A stretch of DNA of 64,000 bases from Oscheius onirici. Taxonomy: Eukaryota > Nematoda > Chromadorea > Rhabditida > Rhabditidae. The DNA is taken from positions 8,134,398 through 8,198,397 of the forward strand of contig OW051469.1 of NCBI GenBank assembly GCA_932521025.1. Reading direction: 5' to 3'. A model generated the notes under the pieces. The model searched no databases and was not told the DNA's origin. It saw only the letters and a list, made by a program, of their open reading frames with translations. Position numbers and translations under genes: made by a program. Below are positions 34,417-47,415 of the stretch, one piece after another. How positions within the stretch are numbered: the stretch's first letter is position 1; every line of letters begins with the position of its first letter.

Positions 34417-35659
34417 TTATTCGTCGCCAAAAATGTTGGGATGCTTGTCGAGATGATCGCGGAAGCAGTCGCGGATGACATTGAAGTTGTTGAGGCAGAC
34501 GAGATGATTCAAGTAGTCCTCTGGAACTTTCTTTGTCGTCTTACAGTAATCCATACAGGCCGGAAGGACGCCGCTGAAAGATTTTTGGAACCAGATGACT
34601 CTCTGCTTCTTGCAATGAACTAAACAACTTACTTCCTTTTGCAGCAATCAGTATGATCTTGGCGAGAAGAAGCACAATCCCACATCAGACCGACCGTGTG
34701 ATTTCTGGGAGAGCAAGTGTTCAGAAAGTGGAGCATCTGAACCGAATAATATCAGAGCAAAATCAAGAACTGTTTGGGTTTTTTTTCTTAGAAAAGGGAT
34801 AGTATCTCTAATATTAAAGCGCAATTGTGTCTGTGGCTGACTCTGTTTGCTTGTTTGTCTGTTCATTTGTATGTCCATGGCCACGAGATTCGTCGCGACA
34901 AGTCAGACATTGTCAGGATTAGGTAGTCATTTTGAACTTGCAGTTTTAACAGATTTTCGTTTCTGCTGTAATAGAACCATGTAAGGTCAACTTGAAAGGG
35001 ATCAACGACAAAGATTTTGAAAAAGGATCGGGCAGAAAAGATTGACGCTACGACGCCGCCAGATAGTTAGGAAAGAGCATACCCTGCTCAAGCAAATATT
35101 GTGGTTTGAGAGTTACTTACGTTATCCTGCTTGATGGAGTTGAAGTCACAGAACCTCCTCTTACAATCTTTGTCAGCCGTTTTCTGTCTAGCGCAACAGG
35201 CCTTCAACTTCTGGTTCGCATCTCTCTTCGCCCTGAAGATCATCATTTTATTCTATTCAAAACTTTGTGTCCGAAATTATATAATTCAGGCAGTTTTTTT
35301 AGCATTTCTCACAGGAAAAGGATAAAAAAGATTGTGCCAGTTCAGATCCTGCAACAACCAGCATTGAAGACACCGGACGTTCTGGCCGAGCTCACTAGGC
35401 CAGCTCATATTTGCAACCTGCCGGTTGTCAGAGGAAAATATTATTTTGAAAAAGAAATTGTATGCTGTTTACATTTACGATCTGCTGAGATTGGAAGGCC
35501 AGGTTTGCTTTCTTTTGAAGAGGAGAGGAGGCAGGTTGTTAACTCTCAGCACAAAAACCTTTGGTTCTGCTCAAAATATGCGTGAAAACTCTTCAACATA
35601 TTAGTCTTGACTTACAGTACAATAACAACCAGGAATATCAGGAGAACCGAGGGACGCAT
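34417..35659 (-). CDS. DB-module secreted protein A
   Basis: Start at 35,659 with a signal peptide ([14 protein letters not shown]; exon 35,659-35,616). Later exons are Cys-rich: about 35,240-35,120 ([21 protein letters not shown]), 34,750-34,640 ([17 protein letters not shown]) and 34,579-34,417 ([37 protein letters not shown]). The CC..V...C...C spacing and the ending C......I..CF..H are those of the nematode DB module (Pfam PF01682), found in secreted, often stress- or development-regulated proteins. The exon(s) between 35,615 and 35,250 are not resolved. The TAA stop overlaps AATAAA (34,421-34,416). It is divergent from DB protein B. Confidence 0.7.
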
Positions 35660-36043
35660 GTGAACACAAATATTGTCATTCCCTCAGGATTGGCTTTTAT
35701 ACCCAGAAGGCTGTAAAATACAGTGAAAGCTGACAAACATCGCAACATCTTTGTTATTGATACGAAGAGCCTCCTCTCCAAAATAAGAACATGTACTTTC
35801 CGCCAGAAACGCAAAGCCTCCGTTGCGGTTTGTTGCAATCATTTGACCTCCGAAACTGAACTGGTCCGAGAGAAGGAAAGGGAGGAGGGAACAGGCTGCA
35901 TATAATGTCCTCGGGGGGACGGGCCTACTGTAAGCCATCCTGTCCTCTCTCTCTCTCTGGGTGGCTCGTCGACAAGCGGATTTTGTGCTTATTCTCTGTC
36001 TGTCTCTCTTTCGGTGACTACCATTTTTAGAGACTTGTCAGCG
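35660..36043. promoter_or_regulatory. Shared divergent promoter of the two DB genes
   Basis: Only 384 bp separate the two start codons. The stretch holds GA/CT-rich runs (for example the CTCTCTCTC run near 35,947). Both genes presumably use it; no specific factor site is claimed. Confidence 0.45.
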
Positions 36044-38078
36044 ATGTCGATCAGCTTTCTTCTCGCTCTTCTTCCAACAACCTATGCTGTAAGTTTGTAG
36101 CTTTCTATTAATTGATTCTTGACATGTTCTAGAAAGTTGTAGAACTGATTAAAACTACAACTTTAACATGTCTGTGCTAGAAAAAGCGTCTTGTAATTGA
36201 CAACAAGGCTTAGGCTTTGGCAAAAAAATCGGCTATGATAGACCGACTACCATTGCCATTTTTGGATAGGAGAACTCATTTTGTAGAATAGCAATGCTCT
36301 GAAATGTTGCAGCTGAGATAAAATGCTCCAACTTTTTAGAACATGGTAAGATAAAAGCATGTTCTGAAGCCATAAAAGGGGCTAGAAGGTTTGGAAATTT
36401 GTTGAAAAACTGAACGGAATGAATATGAAATGATTAGTACTGTCACATCAGCTTTTGCCGTGTTAAAAATCATTCAAACTGTTAACATCAGTTCAATCTA
36501 ACAAGCTTAAAACTTGCAGTGTGTTGCCTCCGGAATCTGTGGCGGTCCTGCTCTTCCCGGACTACCTCCTCCACCATGTATGTCCCCGATTCCGCCGGTT
36601 CCTCCTCCGACTTGTGCTGGCGGTGTTGGTAAGGATTCTAGACTGTACACCGAACTAAAAACTACTGAATCTAAGAGCTTTGTCCGTTTTCAGGCTGTGG
36701 TCCTGGCTATAATTGCGGAACCTATGGATGTTTCCGTGCCCGAGCCCGTACCCATAGTGCTCAGACGGTACAAGGAGTCCAGGGACCCGTCCTACTCGGT
36801 GCTGACCGCTTCTCTCAGTTCCATCGACAAGAGCCACGGGTGAGTCAGAGAGTTTGTACGTTTGCGCAATCGTAAAAGGTGCTGTGGTCACTTTTGGGGG
36901 GCAGCGAATTGTTTGTCAGTAGTCAGCAGGGCGGAAAGGCTAGGCCTACTATGGGATTTTTCGGGAAGAGGAAAAAGTGTGTCTGTGACTCATAGAAGAG
37001 ATTGTAATTGCCCCCAGCTTCCGGCAATTACCGTCAACCAGTCAGCTTCCAAAGCTGTAAGCTGTAGAAATTCAATGGCAAAACCTAATCCACCCGGTGC
37101 AACCGGAACCAGTTATGAAACGAAGTCGAAAGCAATGTGAGTAACAATGGCAATGGCTTCCGATTACGAGAGGATAATCGTCCTGTCTGATCCCCTGTAG
37201 TCGATCCGTTGATTGAGAGAGGCGGTCAAGTTGGCAAGGGCATCGCCCGGTTGGATTAACTGAATAAGAGCAGCTTAAACACATACTGGTCAGTAGGGAG
37301 GCTGGTTGAACAGGGATGGCATTCGGGCGGGAAAGTGGCACGAAACGAGAACATGATGGGGATTTTACAGGGTTTTTGGGAGACTGAGAGACAGAGCCTA
37401 CTTTCAGGACCCTAATGCCATGTTCATGGCCTGCTGTGAGCAAAGAGGACTTCCCGATGCCTGTCTCCAAAAGTGTTCTTTCAACACCTACACGAAGCAA
37501 TCAGTCAGTTTTCCATTGAACAATCTCAAAACTCTGTTCAGCTGACAAGAATGTACTTCAAGCAGGACGCCTGTCCACTGGCTGCCTCTGCTGAAATTCA
37601 GTTCTGTGCCGCTCAGGGCCGTGATCACCGGGCCTGTTGCGCCAGGAATGGAGTCACGACTACACTGGCCGGAGATAAGGTGAATTTCCTGTTATTTAAA
37701 TTTTGGTACAGTCATTTTAGTGCTTAACGTTCTGTGATCAACGACCTGGCAACGTCACTCTGCTCGATTTCTCTTACGTATATATTTATATTTATTTTTA
37801 TGATGACATAGGCGAAGTTTATGGATGGGGTGAGAGAGAAACGGGCCTAGATAGAAATATTTGGGTCCTCGCGTTCTAGAGCGAACAAATTTGAAGAACT
37901 GGTTTTTGTCAATGCGGGATTCACGGGATAGTGTTTTTGGATCATCTTGAGATCTGCTACGTTTCTTTGTGTTTTCAGAGTAATCAGGTAGATTTAGGTA
38001 TCTTGCTACGACCGTTTCGAGAACATGAAGGCCTGCTTCTGGCACGATGCTGTGGAACAGCTAAAGAAGAAGAAATGA
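36044..38078 (+). CDS. DB-module secreted protein B
   Basis: Seven exons (36,044-36,088, 36,520-36,628, 36,694-36,839, 37,408-37,503, 37,542-37,679, 37,721-37,777, 37,998-38,078) give 223 residues. The first encodes a signal peptide (MSISFLLALLPTTYA). A Pro/Cys-rich stretch (CGGPALPGLPPPPC, PPVPPPTC) and CGPGYNCGTYGCFRARAR follow. The C-terminal half is a classic DB module: FMACCEQRGLPDACLQKCSF, DACPLAASAEIQFCAAQGRD, HRACCARNGV, GDKCLTFCDQ, CYDRFENMKACFWHD. It is secreted; the molecular role of this family is not known to me. AATAAA lies at 38,144-38,149. An unassigned frame at 37,019-37,137 within the intron could be an alternative exon but breaks phase. Confidence 0.88.
36121..36345. repeat. 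Hairpin and terminal inverted repeats in a DB-gene intron
   Basis: ACATGTT..AAGTTGTAG and CTACAACTTTAACATGT form a hairpin (36,121-36,170), and a further inverted copy CAACTTTTTAGAACAT lies at about 36,329-36,345. The unit looks like a small MITE or its remnant within the first intron (36,089-36,519). Confidence 0.5.
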
Positions 38079-39213
38079 GCTTCTGAATCTGAGATTTTTC
38101 TGTACAAAACGTAATGATCTTAAACTATATTATGTACTGCTTGAATAAATAACTTTTACACACCTAAGCCTTATAAAAGTTTTGGACTGCGTTTGTAACT
38201 TTGCCCTCCCCTCAGTCCCTCTTCACAGATTATACCGATAAAAGACAGAGAGTGGAAATATTCCTATCTGTCTGCTAGTCAGCAACTTTCTCTCCAAATG
38301 CTTTCTTCCCTATTTTTGATACTTCTAATTGGAGAAGCATATAGCTTTGGTAGGTACGGGAAAATTTGTTGTTGACTGGTGATTGTTGGTTGCTAATAAA
38401 GTTTCTTCTGATATTTCAAGACTATTCGATCCTCTCGCTTTTATAAAATCGCATAGAATCTTCTCAAAACGAAGAATGCATCGGTTATTGAGAAAAGATC
38501 TAGCGAACCTTTGCTAGGAACATCAAAAAGAAGATTCGACAAGCTAAGAATGTTCGCCTCGGATGAGTAGACTACGAGTCTGAAAGCTACAGAAACAAAA
38601 TACTTCTAGACAATTTCTTATCAGTCAATAGCGTTCTTCTTCCCCAGGTCTTCTTGTCTTCTTTAGAACGAAACCCTCTACAGAATTTGGACCATATGGT
38701 AGACGCTCGGGCAGCCGTTTCCGTTTCAACTTTAGGCTGTAGAACTGAAAATTGACCAGTTGCTTTTGTTCTCATACCCACTGCTACCACTGCTGAATGA
38801 ACTAGGCCATTCAGTCGAATACCTGGAGTCCCAGAGAGAAAATCAGTCGTCAACCCCGCCATAAGCAATCTGAAGATTATATTTCTATGAACAAGACGAT
38901 TCTTCCCAAGTATTCATTTCCATTTTCGAATATTTTTCCATCGTATGTTATTATTCTTCTAGTCCAGAACATCGAGGATGAAGAGATGGCGCATCATCCT
39001 CGGGAAGTCCATTCTCGGCGGCTTCCACGAATGAGTCACGTGGAGTTTCTTGCTGCCCGACTTCAGTTCCCATTTCGACATACCCTCGCCTAAATTGGGA
39101 ATTTAGAATGGTGTCTCTCAGTCCAATGTCATTGAAAAGTTTGTTGAAGTGCACGAAATGGAATCAGTTCAAGATGCGCTTTTAAAGTTTGAGCGCCACA
39201 ATTTGTACAATGC
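38079..39213. other. Spacer with an orphan signal-peptide exon
   Basis: At 38,298-38,351 a start codon opens MLSSLFLILLIGEAYSFG, followed at once by a GTAGGT donor: this looks like the first exon of another secreted-protein gene in tandem with DB protein B. I could not find downstream exons in frame before the F-box gene, so it may be a broken copy. Minus-strand frames at 38,587-38,868 and 38,951-39,154 have no recognisable domain. Confidence 0.35.
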
Positions 39214-40589
39214 CTATCGCTTGCTTGAAAAAAAAAGAAGAAAATTCCTACTCGACTCAAGACGGGCTACTTGGCTCGGCTGTGGCCAAAGAATCTCTAC
39301 ATCCTGTGGAATCTCTAGATCCGCGTCCACGACGTAGCGATGACGCTGAATCTTGATCAATTTCGACGGCGTCTCGATCCAGGCCATCAGCAGATCCGTG
39401 AAGTATTCCATTGCGATCCGTTTGACTGTGACCTTAGCCAGACCGAAGACAAGGTCGTAAGAACACGGGCCGTAGAAATTAAGCTGAGGGCAGGCCTTCA
39501 AATGAGGCACAAAGTCGGGGTGGGGTCCTCTAGTGATGGAAGAGAAGACCCTCAACTTGTCCGGAGAAAGCAGTTCGATGATTCGCAGAAGCATTGGACA
39601 TCCGTCAGCCATGTCGGAAGAGGATAGACTCATCACGATCTTGTGGGCGAGGTTTTTGAGCATCACTTGGTCCTTTTCCAGCTCTCGAATGAATTTCCAG
39701 CCGTAAAACTCCAGTTGGCTCCTGATGTCAAACAGACTGATGTAGACGACAGGCAGCACGAAGCAAAGACTGATCAGGGCTGCGAACGGAACGAACTCGA
39801 AGCCTTCTGGGTGGTCCATGTCGTACCGAGTCAGAAGATAGGAGCGCGGCTGAAAACGGTTCTTCGGTCCTTTCTACCTTCCTGCTTCTGTCTCACTATC
39901 CTTAAGAAAAAAAACAATAGAAACTCACATAGTTCACTACAAGCTTGTACTTGTAGCGACAGTCGTGACGAACGGTCTTCTGCTCGAACATCAGCCGCAT
40001 CTTGAGATATCTCGACGTCAAAGTCAGTTTTCCCAGAGTCTTGACGTCGCAAATCTCCACGAGTCTTCTGAAGATGGGGCCGAGTAGAAGCTGATGGCTC
40101 AACTTGTCGATTCGAAGTCGACTCATCTCCAGACAAACTTTGTCCTTTCCAACGCATTCTACGATGTGGGAAAAGACGAGCTTCTTGTTTCCACGGATCA
40201 CAGTCCATTTCTCGACCTCTTCGCCTGGAATAGCCAGTATTTTTTTCTCCTCTGATCTCTCTCTCCACGAATAAGAGAATAAAACTATTTATTCCAGGCT
40301 CCTCGCCAAACAGATGGTTGAAATTGGGCGTCTCGGCAATGTCATCGCAGCTGTAGAAGTACGTATTCTTGGCGTGCGGAATGCTTCCAGTGCGGGATTG
40401 GAGCGATGAGTGACCAGATCTGGGCTCCTTTCCCCGCCGTCTTGTTGCCAAAGTCCATTGTCCTGACGGCCTGGATCCGGCGGAACTGCTACGTCTATTA
40501 TTGGGAGAAGAATCGCAGTAGAACCTACCGTCTACCATCAACCAAGACCAACTGCCAGCTGGGGACCACTGAACAACACTGATTGCCAT
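39214..40589 (-). CDS. F-box protein (nematode-type)
   Basis: Three exons are supported: upstream to 40,286, then 40,224-39,929, then 39,849-39,214. The middle exon contains an F-box-like segment (IDKLSHQLLLGPIFRRLVEICDVKTLGKLTLTSRYLK arrangement: a Leu-Ser start and a closing TSRYLK). The third exon is a 211-codon tail with a hydrophobic patch (FAALISLCFVLPVVYISLF) and KACPQLNFYGP. Such proteins usually recruit substrates to SCF ubiquitin ligases. The start is uncertain: 40,589 is the first ATG in the frame, but its first 60 residues look unlike protein, and an upstream intron is possible. Confidence 0.6.
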
Positions 40590-42104
40590 GGGAGCTCTTT
40601 CAAGTCATATAACTTGTCAAACTAATTGCTTGGAACTTTTCAAAATCAACTAAATTATCGAAATATTCAAAAAATAGGGAAAAGTTTGCAATAAACGAAC
40701 TAATTGTATGGGTAGGATTAATTGTGACCTGAAATCTGAAACGAGACTTTGAAGAGTCGAAAGGCTCACGGCAAGAGCCAAGAGGAATTGATGAAGTGCA
40801 GTCTCTTTTTAACAATTTCCACTCGGGAAGAAACCGAGCTGTCACGTTCTAACTAACATACCATAGGAGAATCTTGATCTTCATCGCAGCTTTCAGAAAT
40901 TTAGAAATTTAGAAACTCGTTTTGCCCAGCGTGTTGGTTTCACCGATGTGATTCGTTTAGCCCAGCTGCGTTTTTTGCTGTAATTACCTTTCCGAATAAA
41001 ATACGGGAATTCGATGCACACAGTCTATAGTAGATCGTTCTCCTTTACCTATGACAACACAACGTCGGATGCTGGAGCTGGTGCCCTCATCATCTTTGAA
41101 AAAGGTACTGTATCGTACCACTTCTTTTGTCTCATCCACCTCTTCCAGATCCCACAGAAGCAGCACAACTTCCCACACTCCATTCTTTATATCGGTTCTT
41201 CTATTATCACTACTTACCGTCTAAAATAAAGAGTTTATTTTCTCCAGAGGATATTCCTTGTGTTCTTTCTACTACTGAATTCCCATTAGCCCTCATTGTC
41301 AGTGCAATTTTAGCTATACTTATTTTGCGCAATATCAAACTTGTAAAAGATGCTAAATTTTTGTTTGCTACGGTATGTTGCTCCATTGCATGCCTTTTTT
41401 GAAGATGAACGAACCTTTTTTCAAAGCAGGTTTACTAAACGTAGTAGAACACCAGTCGCTCACGCTCCTTCGGAGCGACTTGAACTTCCTTCCTTTTACG
41501 CTTTCTATCTTGTTGAGTTATCTCTTTACTTGTCGTATTTAGTCTAACTCCAACGTCTGTTAGACTTTTCAAGAGTTGTACTTATTCAAAAGGTTATCTG
41601 GATGATAAGTTGGACATGTGCAACTGACATCGCTAGCAAATTATATCAGAACACCAGCCGTCGTAGACGGCTGTCGCCGCCCTGGCGCTCAGAAGTGCGA
41701 AGAATGTTGTCCAAGCATTATATTTTTCGTTCCCACTCTATGTTCAAAACTATCTAAGCCTAAGAAAAGCTAACTTTTCCTGACTTGTTCGTGGCCACTG
41801 ACATCGCCACAAACACAAACACAAAGTCCACCACAGACACCATTGCGCTTTAGTAGTAGAGAGATATCTGTCTTTCAGGTAAGAAAGACTAAAGTGTCAA
41901 AAGCTTACAAACTTATCGATTTTTGACAGTAGTATTGTGTACGAAGTCAACGCTTCCCTAGTTTTGAGTCTTGGCCGTCGCAGCATAATCCGGTACGTGA
42001 TTGCGTACCAAACAAATAAACATTTCTTTTCTGACCTCACTTGCCTTCACAAAGTTATTTTCTTTTAAAAAAATGAAAAAATTCCTTTTCAGACCCCACA
42101 TGAA
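40590..42104. other. Spacer with two motif-linked hairpins
   Basis: No supported gene. AACACCAG at 41,448 and 41,650 is followed each time by a hairpin (GTCGCTC..GAGCGAC and AGCCGTC..GACGGCT). A frame at 41,247-41,370 (LSTTEFPLALIVSAILAILILR) could encode one membrane helix after a TTCTCCAG acceptor, perhaps a receptor remnant. Confidence 0.4.
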
Positions 42105-45100
42105 ATGAATAAGCAGGACCATCAACAGAGCGGGATTTTCGTCAGGACACAGCTGGATGCCAAGAGAGATTTCAAGTGAGTATAACTTTTTTTTAACAGT
42201 TTCTATTAAATTTTTCAGAGTAAGCGGGTTTTCCGAGCTCCGTCATCTGAAAGTATGCAACCAGGTCATGTTGGCGGCTGTCCAGCCAACTAAGTTGGTC
42301 AGCAGATCCTTGGCAACTGCGACAAAACAGACAGGTTACTTTCGTTTACAGTTTCTGTCTGTTTCCAGTCATTTTCAGCGAGCAGTTTTCAAATTACATG
42401 CAATTTACATGATTCGCCTACGTACTGGTTCGCAACGGAAAAAAAGTTCTGTTTTGAACAAACCTTGGCTGAGAATCCAATATTTTTAACTAATCGAAAT
42501 AGAATGCGAAAATTGAATACTCGTCCAAAATGAAGCTATTCAGAACTTCCATTTTCAGCCCCATTCTTATGAATTCGCAGTCAAGACTAGAAATTATATC
42601 AGACTAGATTGTAACCGTTCCGTACTGGAGTTTTCCGACTTCCTATCAACTTTAACCAAAAACAATGCCCTGTTTTCACAGAAATTCAAGTCCCTGTCTC
42701 TACATCTGATGCCATCTCTCACATCCATCTTTCTCCCAGTGGCTTCCACGCTCTGGTCAGCTGTAAGTCAGGGGAAAATTTCTACGTCAACATGAAAGGA
42801 TCTTCCAGTGCTCATGCTTTGAAGAAAATTAAGGTTTTTTTTTATTTTTGTGGCTCTTTAAAAATGACTTTCAGGACCAAATAACGGCAGTAGCTTGGCA
42901 TCCAGACGCGCTGAAAGACACAGAAACGGGTCACATTCTGCTGGGAACAATGAAAGGTCGGATTTTTTATGTTTCTAGCATCTTTTGGTTTAGGCACCAT
43001 CTATGAGACGAATATCAATGCCAATGGATCTCCAGTTTTCATAAAAGAACATCAAAACAGATTTGTACAGAACGAGGAGCAGAATGGGAATCAGATTGTA
43101 TCAATGAGACTGTTCATTGTCAACGATGATGATCCGAAGGCTGCCAAGTGAGATTTTTGAAACTTTCCTTTGTCATTTCAAAGGTTTTTGAATTTGTAAG
43201 AAAGGCTACTCTGTTACGTGCATAGGTCTATAGAACTCCGTAAAAAACCCCAGGACTTTATTAATTTCTTCAGAAACTCTTTTATTTTATTCTGGATCGT
43301 ACCGGTTTAAAAAAAAGAATTAAAACAGCACCCAAAACATATTGTTTAATAAAAAAAATGCTGGTCAAGTTGTCGTGACGGGATATATTTTCGGGAGATC
43401 ACCTCTCGTTATCATTGAACTTCTGGCGCCTGTGCACCGACACCAGTGCTCTGTTGAAGCCGATGTTTCCTATCATTTACCCACTGTCACTCCGGACCTC
43501 AGTGAGCAGAAAGAAATCCGCATTGCTTATATAACCACCCTACTGACACGTGCAGGCGCGATCTAGTTTTTCCCTGTTGACTGCGCTGAATTTGTGAAGA
43601 CTTCGAATACTTTCGTTGACAATTATATGAACTGAGCTGTATGATCATCTTCAGATGTGTCCTGTTCGTCTGCCAGCAGACCCGACTCTACTGCATGTCA
43701 GCCGTCATCAGTCTCCTTCCCGTAGTCAGATCTTACATGAGTAGTGCCAGTCTCCAGAACTTTGCTTCCCTGACGGACAATCCTCAGCATCTTTTTCATT
43801 CTTTCTTCTCTCCCAGAGGTAATTCCTTACTCTTTAGAGAGTATAAAATCTGTTCAGAGTGCCAACAAACATCCATCACCATGCCAAAAGTCAACCATCT
43901 TCCTTCGGAATTCTCTTGTGGACTGGTTTTCTACACTATGAGCGAGACCTACACGCACCCATTTCACTTTTTCTGGCTCGGTCCGAACGGTTACTCTTCC
44001 GGAACGATTAACCTCTCAGCCGACAAAATTGGCGATGTGATCAAGGAGGACAAGTTCTTGGAGTTTGTTTTTGCCATAATCTCATTTTTTGCATAAATTT
44101 TTAGGCATCGCCGAATCGAGGGGAAAATCGAATGTCCTGTGGGCGTAACCATCACAGAATTTCATATTCTAATGGCCTACAGTACCCGTCTGGTAGCTCT
44201 GTCACTATACACACAGGCGGTGGTCTACGAGGATGTCTGGCCGGTGGATCTAGGCTGTGCTTTGGGAATCACGACAGATCCAGTATCAGAGTTCCATTGG
44301 CTCTACACTGCCAACTATATTCTGAAGTACAGACCGAATGATGAGGCGAGGTAAGAAAACTTTTTATATCTCTGTCTCCTTGACTCTATCTGCATTAAAC
44401 AAATCTTCCAGATACGTCTGGAAAAACTTCCTTGAGACTGGTGACTATGCCAGAGCTCTTCATGTGGCGAATGAGAGAGTCCACATCGATCCCGAAGCCT
44501 TGGAACTTGTGCTGAAGCGACAGGCGGACAGGTTCATTGCTGAGAAAAAGTAAGCCCCAGACCACGCTTTGCTTATTGAATTTCCACCTTCAGCTTCACA
44601 GCAGCAGCCGAGATTCTGGCCCAGTCGAACGAGCCGTTTGAGACGGTCGTTTTGAAGTTTCTTTCGACAGAGACTGATCGCAGAATGGGATTGAAGGTTT
44701 TATTGGAGAAAAAACTGGACAAATTGGGGACTGGGACTGAGGAAAGGATGAAGAGGGATGCCTTAGTCATGTGGCTGATGGAAATCCAACTGGCTGAACT
44801 GGCGGAAGCGAGGAGAACTGGAGAGACTCAGACTGTCAATGAACTGACCGTTCATCTTCAGCATTTTATCTTGAAGAAGACTAATATGGTAATATAGATA
44901 GAAAAGCAGGTATAATTTTTCTTCAGGAATGTATCTACAGTCTCAAAGAAGCCGTCTACTTACTGACCGTATCTCACGCCGACTTTGATACTCAACTCTT
45001 CCTAGCCCAACAGTTCCAAGACTACGAGACTGTGATCAGCATTTACATGCTCAGACAACAGTACAAAGATGTGTTGGAGACGTTGAAAAAGGACAGAACA

Positions 45101-46923
45101 GTGAACAGATTCCTCCATTTTTCTCAAAAATACTTCAGGCGACAGCAGAAACCTACCTCAAATACGCTTCTGTGCTCATTGAACACGTTCCAATGGAACT
45201 TTTTGGCTCGCTCATGATGAACGACAGGATTCGTCCGAACACGATGCTTCCAATTATATATCAGTGCCAGAACGATAAGCGACAAGCAGGGTATGCCATC
45301 AGATACATGGAATGGGCCGTTACATCTCCTCTCGGAGCGCACGACGTCCAGCTCCATAACTTTTTGATCTTAATGTATGCCACACATCGGCCGAGCAAGT
45401 TGGAAAGTTATCTTGAATCTAAAGGACAAGATAAGGTGGGCATTCCTTACGACATCGACTTTGCTATTAGGACATGCAAACATTTTGGTGAGTTCAATTT
45501 CTTTGTCTGTCCCATTTTTTCCTTTCGAGTTCACCATAAGTTTAGGATTGACAAAACCGCTCATATTCCTCCTCTGCGTTAATGAAGACTTTTCCAAGGC
45601 TGTCGACTTGGCTTTGAAGGTGAGAAACAGTCAAAAAAACTAAGATCATTCTTCTCCAGATTGACATCGAGGAAGCCAAAAAGTGCGCCAGGCTGATGGA
45701 ACCAAACGAAGATTGTCTGATCCTTGGTCTAGAACCGGCATATCCGAAAGAGTTGAGGAAGAAGATCTGGCTCCAAATAGCCTCTCATATAATTGAGAAA
45801 GGTGGCTCGGCTGAGAGCTGTATCGAGTTGCTGAAGGAATGTCGGGATGCCCTAAGCATCCAAGACATCTTCCCATTGTTCCCCGATTTCACCAAGATTG
45901 AGCACGTAAAAGACTCTTTGTGCGAAGCGCTGAAAGATCACGCCAACACGATAGAGGACATTCAGCGTCTACTGAAAGAGGCTACGGAAGTGGCGGGAGA
46001 GATCAAAGAGAAGACGGAACGGTTAAAGAGCAGGTAGAGTTAAACACGTTGGTTTTTTGCCACAAAGTATATTCAAAACAAGCCGTGTTCTATTAAAGTT
46101 CTACCATGAAACTTATTCCAGCTTTGAACACTGGAAAGGAACGAATGGCTGGAAAGTTTGGATAAAAATACTCCGGAAACCTAGAGCGTTTGTTTTGGTC
46201 GGCTGGTGACTCCCCTTAAGAAATGCCGAGTCAACATTAGAAACACAAAAAGTTCTTTTCCTAAATTCTAAGGCACGAACATGAACTTTGTGGTTAAAAT
46301 TACGGCTATTCTAGAATACAGACAGTTACTTTATAGCTGAACTTTCTGATACTTTTTTATCTTTTGTTAACTGTCTTCTGACAGAAAACAAACCCTTAAA
46401 CACCGGTGTTTTACAGAGTGACCATCATCCGAGCCGGAGCAACCTGTGCCGAATGCCACAAAAGTCTAGTCAATCGTCCTTTTTACCCCTTCGCCTGTCG
46501 CCATTTTTTTCACCGAGAATGTCTGGAACAGGCTATGCAGGCCTTCTTGGACCTGGTAATCGTTCACTTCTTTAAATTACAAAGACAAACTTAGGCAGAG
46601 AAGAAAAAGCTGGCAGATCTGATTGGAAGGGAGAGAAGTGTCCTGGCACAACTGGACGCAGATGAACGGAGTCCGTCTAAACGGGCTGGACATGGAGGTA
46701 ACTTTTCTTCAATATATTTAGAATGAGATCTTCCAGAACGAGAAGCCCGATACGAGGAGATTTCCCATGAGATTAGCGAACTCTTGGGAGCCGAATGTCC
46801 GCACTGTGGATCCATAGCCATAGAGTAGGATTCTTTTTCACTCTAACCGTATAAAAGTTCAGAATTATTGATAAGCCCTTCTTTTCCGAGGTCGACTATG
46901 CCAATGATCTGGATTCGTGGTGA
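42105..46923 (+). CDS. vps-18: VPS18, HOPS/CORVET tethering subunit
   Basis: Class C Vps protein required for endosome and lysosome fusion. Eighteen exons, all joining in phase, give 994 residues (human VPS18 is 973). The N-terminal half is the Pep3/Vps18 beta-propeller; the middle is the clathrin-repeat alpha-solenoid, with conserved YVWKNFLETGDYARAL, IRYMEWAV, YATHRPSKLESYLE and DFSKAVDLALKIDI; the segment IFPLFPDFTKIEHVKDSLC follows. The C-terminal RING-H2 is complete: CAECHKSLVNRPFYPFACRHFFHREC and, later, CPHCGS, ending EIIDKPFF. One intron is only 38 bp (45,101-45,138). A longer one (43,148-43,654) interrupts the propeller. Confidence 0.95.
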
Positions 46924-47415
46924 ATTGAGCAATCTACGAGTATACTTGTGTGATAGAACAGATGCCAAAAGTGACTGTGATCAAGAATTAATTATTTTAC
47001 AAGAACTTCGTGTCTTTCTGTGAGCAGTGTGGGATTCCTTTCAGTACCTGTGGAAGAGATGAGCTTATCATCAGCATTTGTAAAATAGATGATTATCGTG
47101 GAGATAAAATTACCAGGGATTTGCGTCAAGGGGATGGGTCAAATAATTTTGAAGTCAACTGTTTTTCATCACATTTCAACACGTAAAAATAGGCCGTCAT
47201 CATCATTTTAGGGATTGCCGTGAAAGTTCTGTTTAGGCGCCTCAATTCGTTTGAACAATTTTCAAGTCAAAGTTTTTGATCACAAAAGAAGCGATTACCA
47301 GTTTTTCAACAGGTCTACTTCTCAAACGAATGGATAACCAAACTTTGTAATGCTTTTGAAGAAGCGAGGCTTCATCTACACAAACATTTGTAACCGCTCA
47401 TTATCTTTAGAAAAC
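46924..47415. other. Spacer between vps-18 and eri-1
   Basis: No gene seen. The genes share orientation at 492 bp, somewhat long for a nematode operon. An acceptor-like TCTTTAG precedes the eri-1 start by 5 bp. Confidence 0.4.

Noticed and set aside
38587-39154. Minus-strand open frames between DB protein B and the F-box gene
   Set aside because: No domain and no convincing splice join.
44573-44770. Minus-strand frame inside vps-18
   Set aside because: Shadow of a real vps-18 exon.
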